The notes under the pieces: model-generated
The model's database searches: none
Seen by the model: only the letters and a program-made list of their open reading frames with translations
Told to the model about the DNA's origin: nothing
Program-made: the position numbers and the translations under genes
In this document: positions 24,601 to 38,038 of the stretch, in pieces
How the letters are laid out: every line of letters begins with the position of its first letter
Numbering within the stretch: position 1 is the first letter of the stretch
DNA from: Parus major
Taxonomy: Eukaryota; Chordata; Aves; Passeriformes; Paridae
Direction: 5' to 3'
DNA: 64,000 nucleotides
NCBI RefSeq assembly: GCF_001522545.3
Contig: NC_031768.1
Location: forward strand, 9,569,403 to 9,633,402

Positions 24601-27600
24601 TTTTTACATTCAGATCAGTCCAAAAGCCCCTAAAGTCTGTATGTAAATCTCAGGGTTGTCAGCCTGGAGAGCTCAGTGCAAGCTCTGAGGAGAGCAGGGT
24701 CCCTGCCCCCAGCTCGGTGGGGAGAGAGGGTCTGTGCTTTTACCATGCACATCACCCATCAGGTTTGTTCATTTTAGTGTTATTGTGCAAAGCAAAAGGA
24801 TGAAAATGTGACATAAACAGGGAATAGCAGCTGCACTTTTCCTTGGTGTTGGAGAAGGCCATCACCACTTCATTGCTGCTGATCTTCAAGGGCTGATTCA
24901 ACCTCAGCTATCACTGCAGGGAAAATGGGGGAAAAAGTAAACTCCTGGTCTGAAGGTTGAGTTGAGAGGATGCAATCACCATTTGAGTCAACAGGAACTG
25001 TAAGGAGCCAGTCAGATTGGGATGAAGCAGAGAATGACTTCTTCAGATTTAGAGGAATTTGTTGATGGAGCAGTGCTGGGTGTTCAGGAGTTCCTGTGTG
25101 GAGGCTCTGTGCACAATCCAATATTTAGGATTTCTTCTTGGGGATGAGGAGACCTTCAAAAATTATTTTTGGCAATGAAAATAACTGCAAAATTTGTCAT
25201 GAAAGGATGGTAGAAAAAGAAAGACGCATGAAAAAAACCCCAAAGGGATAAATGTTGCTGAAACTGTGGGGAGCTCTTCTACCTTTTTGTTTGCTCAAAA
25301 AATTGCAGCAACCTAATATGTATGAAAAAGCTAGGAATGCATAGATCCCCACAGAGGCACAGGACATACTTCAGTCCCTTGGAATTGCCTTTCTGAGAAA
25401 TGTGTTAATTTATTTTATTTTGTCCAGAGGCAAAGAAAGGTACTGCCTGTAGCAGGTAATCCTGTAGAAATATGATCATCAAAGTATTGCTTATGCTTAT
25501 TCCTGCTGAGAAATTACAGGGGAAATAGGCTCAGGACTTGCCTAAGTGAGTTTTGCTACTGAAACACATTTAGATGGAAGTGTGGGTCTCATAAGATGTA
25601 ATCAGTTTGCCTTCTGGTGTCATGGTTATGTTTGCAGCAGGTTTATAGCTTTGTGATTGCTATATCTGTTAGGGAACAGATATAAAAGGCATTTCACTGT
25701 AATTTGAAGGAACACTTAAGACTCCTGGGGTAAAATCTGGTTGCTAAGTCAAATTTTTAGTAGTACTGTTGAGTAAATTTTGTATTTAAATTCTGATTAC
25801 TTGTTTAAGAAAAATTAAAATAATAAATATTCACTGCAAAAAGATTATGACTACTGGGATACAATTCTAAAAATAAAAAGCATTGTATATTTCCTAGTCT
25901 ACATTATGTTTGTTAATTTTGAAATAGGTCCAAGTTTGGGCTTTCTCCAGCAGGATGAGAAGGAGACTACATAATTTTTAATTTAAAGTAAGACTAATGT
26001 AGCAAAGAAGACACTGATTCATATGATAGATAGTTCTCTTAAGATTTTTCTTTTGTAAGCCATAACCACAGAATTTCAAAAATATATACAGGAGTAAGGA
26101 GAAAAAAAACTCAAAGCATAAAATTTATCAACTTACATCATGAATCTTAAAGACAGAGTAATTATATTATCTTAAGAAAACAATTGCTGTTGTAGAGGAA
26201 AGTATTTCCAGTGTTGTAGGAAAAAAATGTTCAAAAAACTCTCACCTATTTTAAGAGTCCATATTTTATTTTACACACTCAATTTTACCAAGTTTTATTA
26301 TTTATTTAAACATCTGCATGAAACTGACCTTTTTTTCCCAGTTTTCACAAGATCCATTGTCTTTGTTGAACAGTAAAAAAAAAAGAGGTGTTTTTAAGTA
26401 TGTTGTATTTTAACTTAATTATTCAGGCTTGTATTACGAGGAGGCTGCCATTTTATAGATGGCATGAATCTTGTCAGAATGCCGTTGTTATAGCTGTCAC
26501 CTGAATAAAATTGTATATCCTGCCATTAGTTTTGAACTGGGTTTATGAATGTCAGGTTCAGGATTTTGCAGCTGTAAACACTTTGGGGGTAAGGGGATTA
26601 ACTTTGATTTTCTGACTGAGACAACATCAGGAGCTCATGTTCCACAGAAGTGACTGGACCAAAACTAGTCCCAGAGTTGTGTCAGAACTTTATTTTTCTT
26701 TATTTCCTCTGCTTTTGTAAGGTTTGGGTTTTGTTTGTGTAGGATTTCTTTAATTTTTTTTTTGTTTTCCTATATATATATTGTTTAAAAAAAAAAAGTC
26801 ATCGACTGATAATTTAAAAGCTCCTACTTACTCTTTCTTTTAACATCTGAGTTTATGAGATGAGAGAGCATCCTTCTCTCATTTTGAATATTTATAAATT
26901 CCCATTGAAATATGAAAAATTGCAAGTTAAAGCATGAAGAAAAGCTCCAGACATGGTTTTACCTATCAAGATAAATCAATGATGTCAATGTTTATGTGTT
27001 TTTGGTTTTGAAAATATGTTGGTACTTTTAAGTGTATTGGTTTTTGCAGGAAATATGTATTTTAAAAAGGCATAAAAGGTAATGGTTAGTTCTTGTAAAA
27101 TGGAATTGCTACTCTTATAAAGGTGGGAGCATATCTGATCACCTAACACTCAGAGATATAAAAATTGAGGTAGTACAAATTCTAGGACAATCTGCCCTCA
27201 ATCAATCTTGATTTGCCTCTTTGATTTTTGTTCTTTTTTTTTTTTTTTCTGAATGCAATACTTCTTTCTAAACTCTTCTTTTCCCTGATCTCAATTAGAT
27301 TTTTCGCATGCTGTAGCGCATTTTTTGCATTTATTATGCAGGTTGTGGGAGAGTATTTTGTTTTAAATGGGAATAAACTTTAGGCTCTGGAATTGCAGGC
27401 TAATAAACATTCATTATTATGTTATTAATGCTTCAGTGAAACTAAGATGTCTTTGATGCTTTTTTTTTAAGTACATGGTTGTTCCTTTTTGTCCTCCTTG
27501 TGCCACAACTGTGAAGTAGAAATTGATCCTGTGGCATATTTCAGGGAAAAAGCAACTTTATTGAATGAGGGAAATCCTAATTCCTTCAGGATGTTCTCTG

Positions 27601-29955
27601 AAAAACTTAGCTTCTAGCTCATTTTAGAAAACTGGCTCTGATTTCTTCTGTTATCTACTAAAAAAAAAAGTACTTGATTTTCTTTTCAGCTATGACCCTT
27701 TAAGTCTTAGGGTTTTTTGTTTGTTTGTCTAGTTTGTTTTGGTTTTGGTTTGTTTTTTTTCTTTAGTAAATCTTCAGTGCTTAATCTCAGCGTAGTTCTG
27801 AGCTTTCCCTGTGGCAATGTTTTGGGCATGATTCCATCAATGGTCCTTGCTTGTAGCTCTCCACTGTAGGTGATTTGAAGGTGGCTGCATTCATTTATCC
27901 AAACAGTGCTCCATAACTGCTGAAGGAGATCCTGGAATGATGTGTTTTCATATAGCAAGGACATAATATTTGCCCTGGAATTGTGCCAACCAGGAGAAGC
28001 TACAAAAAACTGAACTGGTCCTGACCCATCTCCTTTCACCCCTCTTAATCTTCTTTTCCTGCCTGCATTGCTGTGACTGCACCTAGAGACATTATTACTC
28101 CTCAGATAACCAGATCAGAAACAACACACCATGGCATCATCCTCTTCCAAGCCTTTTTCTCCTTCTCCTCTTGTCTAAAATCTGCAATGCCTAGCCAATG
28201 AGAAGGTACATTTCATATTTTGGCTACTCAGGTTTATGGAAAGTGTATTACTCTTTATCTTACTGCGTTATGAATATGAAAATATAATTTTTAGAAATTT
28301 TTATTATTTCACATTCTTCCCTTGCAGGGTTAAAAAGAACCATGTTGTGTTCCTGCTACTAAAACAGGAGTACAAGTAGTGTAGCTCTTTAGAGTCTTTT
28401 TCTTTTTTCTGATTGCAATTTCAAACCCAAACTCTTACTAATATGTGAAGGTATTGTTCAGAAAACCTCTGAAGGAAAATCCATACCTCATTTAAGCCTC
28501 CCTTTCATCAGGACTAGTCAGAGCACTGGGAGCATGAAGGTGTCACTGGGAAAAAGACAGGTAGTCTTGAGCTGGGTGGCAAGCGATTCGTTAGCATTGC
28601 TAAGGAGGCAGCTTTGTGTGCTAAGGGCACAGTGCTCTCCCTGAAAATGTGCTCCCTGAAAATGTGCTCCTCTGGCATGAGAGGAGGCTCCAGATTAAGG
28701 CTGGAACACACAAATTTTCAATTGTGGTTTCAGAAGGCAAAGCACAGGACTCCTGTGCCGATGATGTGCAGTACAACAGCCACAGGCCGGCTGTTTTCGA
28801 GGCATGAACAGCAGCAGCTGTAATAATAACTCACAGGTATTTTCAGATCAGAATATATGGAGATAGTCATCTCATTAGCAATCAAGGAAATAATCTCCTA
28901 AACACCCATTTCAGATGACAGTTATTGACATAGTACCACTCCATATGAAAAAAAATACATTTAATATCATCTTGCAGAGATGTTGTGTCAGAATTTGTAG
29001 ATGTTGCTTTGATTTATTTTGTCAGGGAAGACAGTAAGGTATTAGGAAGAATGAAGGATTAAACATAATATTCATAAATTGCTTCCTCCTATTATGTATT
29101 TTCTGGTAGTCAACTTTTTATTTGAGATATAGTGAGGGATTTAAAAAAAAAATAAAATTAACTGCTGTCATTCAGATGTGACAAATAGACGAAGGAACCT
29201 ATAAATGTCATTGGTTCTGCCTGGCCAGTCAGCAGCCCTTGTTCTCTCCAGGTGGGTGGCACTAAATATGGGAAAGAGGGTAAGTGCCTCAGGTATTGAT
29301 CAATAGGAAATATTACAAATAGGGATTGGCCTGGGTTATAAGGCAGATTCTTAATTTCTTGGATGCTATCTGGTATCTGTATCTTCCGTGGGGAAGCTTG
29401 GAACAGTGCTTGAAGGAAGAGGCACATTTTAATATAAAACCTGCTAGGTGAAACTCCTGTGGCACTTCACTTTCTCTTGTATTCTAAAGAAATTCTTCAG
29501 TTCTCTTTCAGGAAATTTATTGAACACATGAAATAGCTTGGGCATTGGCTGAAAGCCTGATGTAGTTATTAGCTGTGTTTACTCTAATATTTGAACTTTA
29601 TTAGTCAAGGTGTCAGGAGAATGCTACCAGAGCTTTTGATAAAGACATCTGTATTTGTGCTTTTCTTTTCTTTTATTTTTTTTTTATTTTTTTATTATTG
29701 TCAACTAAGAACAGAAATGTGATACTCCATGTCCTGGGTTGCCAGGGAGCACAGCCAGTTAGAGTCTTGGTCTTTCCATCCAGCATTTCTGAACCATATT
29801 TTAGTCAGTAGTGAAGCTGAAGGCTCCAATGGGTGAGGAAGAAATGTATCCATCTTAAAAATGTTGACATTTTGAATTTGTATGTAAAGAAATATATATA
29901 TGTGTATGTAATTATTTAATATTATACTTGCATATTATTAATAATTTACATTATA
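24601..29955. other. Unique AT-rich non-coding DNA
   Basis: No gene or repeat family is recognised. It holds T/G-rich simple tracts (27706-27765), a short 15-bp tandem repeat (28637-28670) and two AT-rich stretches (26410-26600 and 27290-27440) with retained CpG (TTACGAGG, TTTTCGC, TAGCGC) that may be non-coding elements. A 110-codon minus-strand frame (27707-28039) ends in a lysine-rich simple-sequence tail and is treated as unproven. Confidence 0.45.
28637..28670. repeat. 15-bp tandem repeat, 2.3 copies
   Basis: The unit CTCCCTGAAAATGTG occurs exactly at 28637-28651 and 28652-28666, followed by CTCC. It is a young slippage-type duplication in otherwise unique DNA. Confidence 0.9.
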
Positions 29956-29959
29956 ATTA

Positions 29960-30235
29960 TAGAACCATGGAATCATCTGGGTTGGAAGGGACCCTTAATG
30001 GTCATCTAGTCCAGCCCTGCTGCAATGAGTAGCTACTTCTTCCACTAGCTCATGTTGCTCAGAGCCCATCCAACCTGATCTTGAATGTTTCCAGGAATGG
30101 GGCACCCACCACATCTCTGTTTCACCGCCTCTATAAAAAGACATTCTTCATCTCATCTGATTTTTCCTTCTCTTAGTTTAAAACCATTACCTTGTCCTAT
30201 GGCTCCAGGCCCAATCCAGCTACAGTTTAATAAAC
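29960..30235 (-). mobile_element. CR1 LINE 3'-end fragment
   Basis: Minus-strand CR1 tail. On the plus strand it starts ATAGAACCATGGAATCATC and continues with GGGTTGGAAGGGACCC, GGTCATCTAGTCCAGCCC, ATCCAACCTGATCTTGAAT, TTTCCAGGAATGGGGC and AGTTTAAAACCATTACC, all in the CR1 order. It is about 275 bp, truncated at its 5' end, and less diverged than the copy at 9445. It sits in AT-rich DNA directly after an AT-only stretch (29885-29958). Confidence 0.92.
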
Positions 30236-33200
30236 AGCCATTCCTCTGTGTTCTAGGACATAATTGATACTATTTACTGACTTTAGTTTAAACACCATTT
30301 AGAACTGGTATTTTTACCCAAGCTAGAAATTTTCCTAATTCTTAGATTTGTTTCGTGATTTTGAACCCAGTTGCTCTAGGCACTGTCTAACTTGTGTGTT
30401 TTGCTTTCTCAAAACATTCAAGCAATCAAATTTTGCTCACATCAGTGCTCCTTGTAAACAAATTTTAAGTTTCCACACTTCAGTATGCACACTGGGAGTG
30501 GAGCTGTACACAGTGCTGTGGTATTACTTGACACAGCAATAGAAGTGAGTTCCCAAAACCCCCAACCAGAACCTGTCACAGAAGCAATTAAATATGCCAT
30601 TCTTAGCTAGGAAGGTACAGGAAGATGCAATATCTTTGTGTGAATGTGATGAGAGAAAATTGCATTTAAGCTCTGGTCCCAGCCAATAAATCTTACAGCT
30701 GCCTAACTTTTCTTGGAATGATGCCGCAGGCAAAGCATACAAGTATCCCAGAAAAGAAAAAAAGAAAAAAAAGAAGTCCCTTAATGTTTTCATGATTCTC
30801 TTTATCTATTGCTTCACCATAAATTGCAAGTCCTTTCACACAGAGACTCAGAGCCTTAGGGCTTTTTGTAAAGTTCTAGTGACTGTGTTACACTTATCCC
30901 ATAGAGCAAAGAGAAACTATATCTTGTCATATCTTTCCTTTCACATCACACATTTTAAAGATCAAGTATTCCAATACTCTCAGCAAATGAGTCACTCTCA
31001 ATCCTCAGTGTGCTTAAAAATTAAGAGAACTTTTGATGTATTCACATAATACATTCAGTTGAACAGTATTTTCCATGAAGTGATAAACCGTGACAAAACT
31101 AAGCTACTTCATTAAAGACTTATATTTTCACAGGTCTTTTTCTGCCTTTGGATTAACTCAGGTTGTTAGCCATACAATGTTAATGAAGTGATTTTTTTCC
31201 TTTTTTTTTTCATTCTGGTTTAGTAGGCACATGTAGATCTCTGTTTGAAAAACCATCTTTGGAAAGATTATACAAGAAATATGTGTCAGTGTAGAGAGAA
31301 CCTGCAGCTTTGGTATTATTCAATATTGCTCAAAAGTTGAACTGTAAAACTACACACATGATTTAGGCCTCAGAGCATTTCTTAGTTCTGTTTCTACTTG
31401 AGATGGGGGAGTTGCTTTATGGCATTTCTTCCCTTTTCTCTCTCCCCAGTTTTTTGTCTGGAGTGGATGCCAGTTTAGGCTAGTGGCCAAAACTGCTCCT
31501 CTAAGTCAAGAGCAGAGCTCTGTTCCTGTCAGAAGTACTCTTACAACAGTTTCTTGGTGATTTTCAAAAGGATGTTTTTCTCACTGATAATGTAGCCCTG
31601 TTTTGCCAGCCAGAGAAGAAGCAGAAGAATAGTGCTTTTACTCGAGTCTGTTGAATTGGGAAGTGTTGACAGACATGGAGACAGTTTCAGGAATATATTG
31701 ATGGCAACAACTATTGTTACTCCAACTGTGCATATATTAAAGTCAGACAGGGATAAGCCTGAAGTGGATATGTAGAAGCTTTATGCCTGCATCAAGGAAG
31801 CATATTTTGTGAGCTTTTGTTGTTTCTGTTGAGAGAAGATGTGAGTGGGGCCTTATGAGAAAGGCAGTTAACATTCCTTGACAGGAAACGGTGTGCACCA
31901 TGGTGAAACATCTTTCCCTTTCACAGTTTTTCCTAACTGAACCTAAAGTGTCTTTGGGTAACTGTTCAAAGGAAAAAATAGCATGGAGTTTAAAGCTAAA
32001 ATTATGAATGCAAAAGGCATGAATTAGAATAAAAAAACAAATTTAACAGTGGGTTCTCTGTCATGACCACCCCAAACAGACAAGCACAATGACAGTGATG
32101 GCCTTGGCATTCTGGACATCAAAACATTTGGTTTGATTTCATTACAAATTTGAGTACTGCTGTTTTCTAAAGGATAGATATCAGGAATTGCTGAGTATCT
32201 GGATGAGAGGAAGGCACTAAAACTTCCCAGGTGCCACTGCTGGAGCTAGGGTACAATGTGTGTGGTGAACCTTTCTTTATGCAGTCTCTGTGTTTGCTGT
32301 CTGAGATACTGCATTCCACTTGTCTTTTTGTACAATTTTCTGTGCTTTGGCCAGATCCAGAAACTCCAAAATGACCTAGGGGGATGCTGCATGCAGCAGC
32401 ATCCACATGTTGCACATCACTTGGTTGAATTGTGAGTTGGTGTCTGTCACTTTTACTGGAACTGTTGTTCTGTTTGTATCACCTGACCTCATATTTCTCT
32501 GGGAAATTTGCAAGATAATTACTTTTTGGTGATAATGAGGTTGCTAAATTCTGCATTTTTTGCATAAAAATGGTCAGTAATGTAAAATACTGTGAATCAA
32601 GTAGTGTAATACCGAGTTTTGTAATCTTAGTAAATATGCCCTGAATTATAAGTAGTTAAAAAAATAAATATTAGCTGCTCAGGGAACATGTATTCCCACA
32701 ACACCTTGTTTCTATATGCAGTACCTGGTTTAAGAAGTCACCTTTTGTAATTGTTTTAACTAAAATTCGAGCTATTTTATATACTCTGTTGATATAATCA
32801 AAATCTCAGCTATTGTACTGATACAATATAAAATTGATTGCACTCTGATATTATGCAAAACAGTGTTAAAAATGAAGCCTGGCAGGCAAAGTGATCCTTG
32901 GCAGCTGCCACCCTGCTCGCTGGTGCCATTCAGTGTCCCAGATACGCTGGAAGTTTGACAAGATGCAAGAGAGAGGGTTTAATTAGGCCACAGTTTTACT
33001 AATTCAACTAATCTGTGAGTTATGCATCAATCACCCCATCACAATGCAGAGAGTTACTTCTTCCTCTGTCATTCCTGTCTGGCTGGGACGTGCTCATGGT
33101 CTGATGCGGCTCCTGGCCACCTCCAGTGTGGGGTTGGGAGGGCTGGGGCAGGGCCCCCAGTTCCTTTCTGTCTGAGAACTGACTCTGTAAGGGTCACACC

Positions 33201-35180
33201 TTCCCCTAAATCTGCTTTCAGCTCTGCCTGAGCGAGAAAAGGTTCTTGCTGAAGTGGCTGCTAAATTACTATTGTGTGCCCTGTTAACCAGGGCCTATAG
33301 GGCAGCCCAAATAATTCACTGTTCTGTGGCTCTTCTGGAGAATAAAAAAAACAATAAAACATTCACAGTGTCTTCTTCAAACTGAGTATCAAGGAATTTG
33401 CTTTCCGCATCCTATATTTTTTGAGGGTTTTGGGAACATTTAACAGATTAAAAGGGTCTGGATAAGTTTTCTCTGTGTGGGGTGTTTGCTTTGTTATTTG
33501 AGGGAATGGCTCAGGTTTTTCTTAAACAGTTACTGGTGGTTAATGAATTTGTGTCACAGAGTTGTCTGGGATTTTAATTTAAAGCCTCAATTGAAAAGCA
33601 AAACCCTAGAAGTGTTGCCTGTTAAGGAACTCTCAGTTGCCATCTTTGGAGATTTTGGACTTGTATTAGCAGTTGTAGTCTCATCAGCAATATTAATCAT
33701 AACTCTGGTTTTAATATTAATGCGACCCAAACAACACAAGTAATTAATTTAGGAAAATATTATCAAAGAAAAAATAAGTTTGAGCTATTACAGGAACTGG
33801 GAATATGGCAGAATTTGCTTTAATTAATTTTGTTACATATAGCTGTCATATGTACATTGCCAGCTGGTTAATGTTCCATCAGAAAACTGATATAGTGAGT
33901 TGGAAATACCACTAAAGCAGAATATATCTACAGTAGCAGTAGAAGTAACCAATAGAACACATTTCAAAGCATGCAATCTCCAAAACATTTATTGACCAAC
34001 TGCTATTGAACTGGTTCCCTGATTCAGCTTGTGTGGCAATCCTCTGCATTTGGTGGAAATTGAGGGAAACATGGAATGCTTTGCTGGAGAGCTGTACCAG
34101 ATGAGAGTGCTGGTGAAGTCAGAACCACAGCAAGCTGGGTGTCAGCCCATGGGCTGCACAGAAGGGCAGGCTCTAAGGTGTGTGCTGGATCTGGGTGCTT
34201 TCGTTTTGAATTTAATTAATTTTGAATTTTATTTTAAATTTCTGGTACATCTGTTATACATAATTTTATACATGGACTGCAACTGTAGAAAGAATGAACA
34301 AATTAAGGTGCTTAAGTCAGTAATTATTTCAAGTGCAGTACTGCTGAACAATGTATTTTTCCAAAGAAGTCAAGGTACAAATGGAAGAAGGTTAAAGATG
34401 TGCAACTTACATCAGTCTGATTTAAAATAAGCTGTAAGAAAACAAAATACACATTTCATGTAATTAGCATGAGCTAATTACACTGTCACTGTTCAGTTTT
34501 GTGCTAGCAGAACATACAAGCCTTGCTCAAGGAAGATCAGCAGCATTTACTGAAGAGTTCAAGGTCACTGATTCTCTGAGTGTTAAATAGGGAAACTGTA
34601 TGTTTCTGCTTCCTGATGTGTATTAAATATTTGGAGAATGATTTAACTAGATTTATTTTTTCTTGCTAGAACCTACTATTTTAAATTCAGTGTCACTGAA
34701 ATACATATGCTATGTGAGAACCAAATGTAGACTCTGTGTTGGCTTATCTGTAGACGTAAGCAGAGGTTGACATTAAAAATCCTCAATAGTTACTGCATGT
34801 GAGAGATTATATTATCCACGTTTGCAGCAGTGTTCAGATGACTGTATCACACAGCAATATTCAGAATTAATGTAGAGTATCCACTTTTTAGTGTGCTGTG
34901 TTCTGCCATCTCAGAGAACTGTTTCTGTAGTATTTTTTGTGAATTACTTTTATGTCCTAAAGTATGAAATCTTGTTCTTGCTGAGGAAATCGCTGTTTAT
35001 TATTGTTGTAAGTACATCTGTAATAAAATTTTGAAAAAAATTACCATAAACAGGATCAATCTTATTTCAAAAGGTTGGTCGTGAGTCCTCCTGACACATT
35101 TTGAGATCAGTGTGTATTGAGCTTTCATCTTTCAACAAATGCCTGAACTTAGCTGAATTTTATATACCTGAGATTCAGTT
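30236..35180. other. Unique non-coding DNA
   Basis: No repeat family or recognisable gene. A frame at 33477-33743 ends in a strongly hydrophobic 23-residue segment followed by RPKQHK and a stop, and could be a terminal exon of a small membrane protein or chance. The part 32840-33060 has TTAATTAGG and TTATGCATCAATCA cores and could be a non-coding element. No other structure was seen. Confidence 0.4.
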
Positions 35181-35201
35181 AAAAAAAAAAAAAAAAAAAA
35201 A
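35181..35201. repeat. Poly(A) run, 21 bases
   Basis: An uninterrupted run of 21 A. No AATAAA lies in the 30 bases before it and no retroposon body is recognised, so it is called a simple homopolymer, which is prone to sequencing error. Confidence 0.9.
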
Positions 35202-37195
35202 GATGAATCCTGCACAAAAGTAACTGAATAAACTATGGTGCAGGGGAGCAAAAATTTATAAACCCCTGAAAGTTTCAGCTCCTGGGAAGTCTGTCAAGTT
35301 CCTGGCTGGATGACTTGAGACATGCACATCTGAAGCTTCTCTCTGGCCAGAAGAGTGGTCCTGTCTGGATGACAAGGCCTCTGGACCTTTCCATTGGAAA
35401 GGGCTTGTGAGCATCCATGTGGAGAGGATGGTGGCACTGGCCTTTTGGTTTATAGTGACATGACTTTTAATCAGTTTTAATTTTTCATATACTTGTCTGT
35501 AGTAATTTTTTAAAATCTTGAGAAGTCAAAGCTACATTTTCTGTAATTTTCAGAAGTTATCCTCTCCAAATGATTGAAATATTGCCATTAAAATGAAAGT
35601 ACTGATGTGTCTAAGTATACTGGTAAATGATTGTTTATGGACAGATTACTCTCATAGTCATACATCAGAAATCCTTTCGTTGAAAAGTAGTTAATATAGA
35701 ATGATTAAAAGTAAGAAATAATTAATAACTCCTGTCTCTGTTATCCAAACAAACTTTCCAGTGCTGTTATTGGAGGCGTTTATTAATCTAAACATGCACA
35801 GTATATCATTAAGGTATTTTCTTGCATGGTTGATCGATTGAATTAGTTGTTCACTGGGAGAGGCATGAGGTACCTAAGTATAATGGGAGGCCGAGAGAAA
35901 GGGAAGAGAAATTGGCTTTCTTCAGGAGATATATTAGCAAAACAAATGAACAATTTTTGCTAAGCAAAATCAGCATTCATTTCTGCATTCCGGAGAGAGC
36001 GCATTATGTAGAGCATCATGTGGAGCTGAAGGTCAAGGCCAATCTGCTTGCTTCCTATTTTTCAGTGATCCATTATTTACTCTTGCTTAGTCAGTCACTG
36101 GGGCTTCCAAAGAGAAAAACAAAAGGAAAAAAGAAATGGCAGCAAGAAGAGGCTCTACAATGCTCACTGTCATGTGCACACACCACCACAATCAAATTCA
36201 AGCACCCTGAATGCACCAATCAGTCCCTCTAGTAGCACTGAAACAATTAAATAGATATGTCTTTGCCATAAGCTGTAGATGGAATAGGAAAAGAGTTGTC
36301 ACCCAAATAGGCTGGGCTTTCTTTGCCCACTGAGTTTTCAGTACTGTAAAAAGCAGAATACCACTTGATGAGTGTTTTTCTAAACTGAGGACAGTTCTGT
36401 ACAAGACAAAAAATTATGTATTTGTGTTATTGTAGATTCTGGGAGTGCAACCCATGGAGCTTTCTCTCTAAAGCAATTCATTCCATATGGGTGGGTTGCT
36501 ATAATTATAACTATGCAGATGCTGAATCCACTCACAATATGCAGAAACCACGGCTGTTGTTTTTGCAGGAAAATGAAGAAAAAGCTAGTGACAAAAGCCA
36601 GCTATTAATCTGGCCTATTAGTATGTGGACAGAATGACTGATACTGGTTTCTCCTCCCACATTCTCCATTTGTCCCTGGGTTGTTTTTCTATACAGATAG
36701 TGCACAAAAAGATACAAACACTGGTGTATTTCAGTTTCCTTCTCCTCCAAAAAAAGTAATTATTTTTTTTTTTTATTTGTTTGGTTTTTTTGGGTTTTTT
36801 CCTCCCAGAACAAAAATGGCTACTCCCCATAGACCTGATCTGTCTTGGAATGTCTATGTGACTAAACTAAATCTCATCCACTGTGTGATGTGTTGCAGGG
36901 CAGTAATACTGAATGATAAACCACAGTGGGTCCTCCCTGTAATGCCATGATTATTTGTCTGGAAATACTTTTCATCATTCCCCCTCTTCCTTTTTGTAAT
37001 TTTGAGGTATCTGGGTGGGGTAGGATTCTGGCAAAGTATAATTTGCTACGCCAGATGCTCACATTCTCTTTTCATTATTATATGACTTACTAACATATGA
37101 AATATTTTTCTGGATATTTTCATCTATAATCTTGCACATCTTAAAATTCATTGAATTAGAAATTAAGCCTATGTTGAGTTCTTGGGTACTTCAGA
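35202..37195. other. Unique DNA with possible conserved elements
   Basis: No gene or repeat is recognised. The part 35740-36060 retains CpG (GATCGATTG, GGCCGAG, TTCCGG, GAGCGC) in otherwise CpG-poor sequence. A T/G-rich simple tract lies at 36764-36805. The 106-codon plus frame 35912-36232 has no motif. Confidence 0.4.
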
Positions 37196-37910
37196 TCTCC
37201 CCTGCAAATACAAGCTATGTGATCTATGTGCTCAAACTCGTCTGTTGTGAAGTACCATGTAAATTCCTTCTTGCTGTGTCTATGATTTAGAAATCGTAAT
37301 GCAGCTAGAAGTGTGAAATATTAAGCATATCCTTTTATATACTTGGAATTGATGGCGACTTCAAAGTCAGTCCTCATTCATTGCCTGGTTTGTTTCACTT
37401 CAGAAATGACTTGAACTGTGAACAAAAAGGAGCTGACAGTATTTTCAGATAGGCACTTTATAGTTGTGCACTTCGCAACTATATGATAGGACTATCTCTG
37501 TTGCCTTGAATGCAAAATTAGCTTGTTGATACGTGCTGCTACAGACAGAGGAACAGATGTAGTAATTCTACTTTATTTACATGAAATCTCTAAAAAGGCA
37601 TTTTCTGGCAGCATGCTAGGAATAAATACAGTATCGCATATAGAAACGGCGCCATGCTATGTTAGCTCATTCAGGTGTCAGCTGTGCCATTTGGATGTGG
37701 GCGAGAGCAGGGAGTCAGATCCCTCCCAGAAGGGCTGGGAGCTCTCTCATGTTCAGCAACCCAGCAGCAACCTTCCCCTCTGCCCAGGGTCTCTGCAGAG
37801 TGCTGGGCAGGGGGACCCACTGCTAACATCCCTGTGGGAGTCCTAGAGGGAGATAGCAGATATTCAGATTTTTTATTTCTACGTGTTTTTCAAAGCAGGA
37901 AACCCTCTTA

Positions 37911-38038
37911 CCTTGTTTCCTGGTTTGTTTTTGGGGTTTAGGTTTTTTGGTTTGGATTTTGTTTATTTGGGTCTTTTTTTGGTTTTTGTTGTTTTTTTTT
38001 TTTACCCCCCCTTTGGTTTGGTTTTTATGTATTTGGTT
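37911..38038. repeat. T/G-rich low-complexity tract
   Basis: A plus-strand run of T blocks broken by G pairs and triplets (GGTTTTTTGGTTTGG and similar), ending in a T12 run and CCCCCC. It is strongly strand-asymmetric, and comparable tracts occur at 27706-27765, 36764-36805 and 44053-44092. Confidence 0.8.

Noticed and set aside
27166..27175. let-7-like seed TGAGGTAGTA
   Set aside because: The rest of the mature sequence does not match and there is no complementary arm within 100 bp to fold a precursor.
35181..35201. Poly(A) tail of a processed pseudogene
   Set aside because: No polyadenylation signal, no coding remnant upstream and no target duplication.
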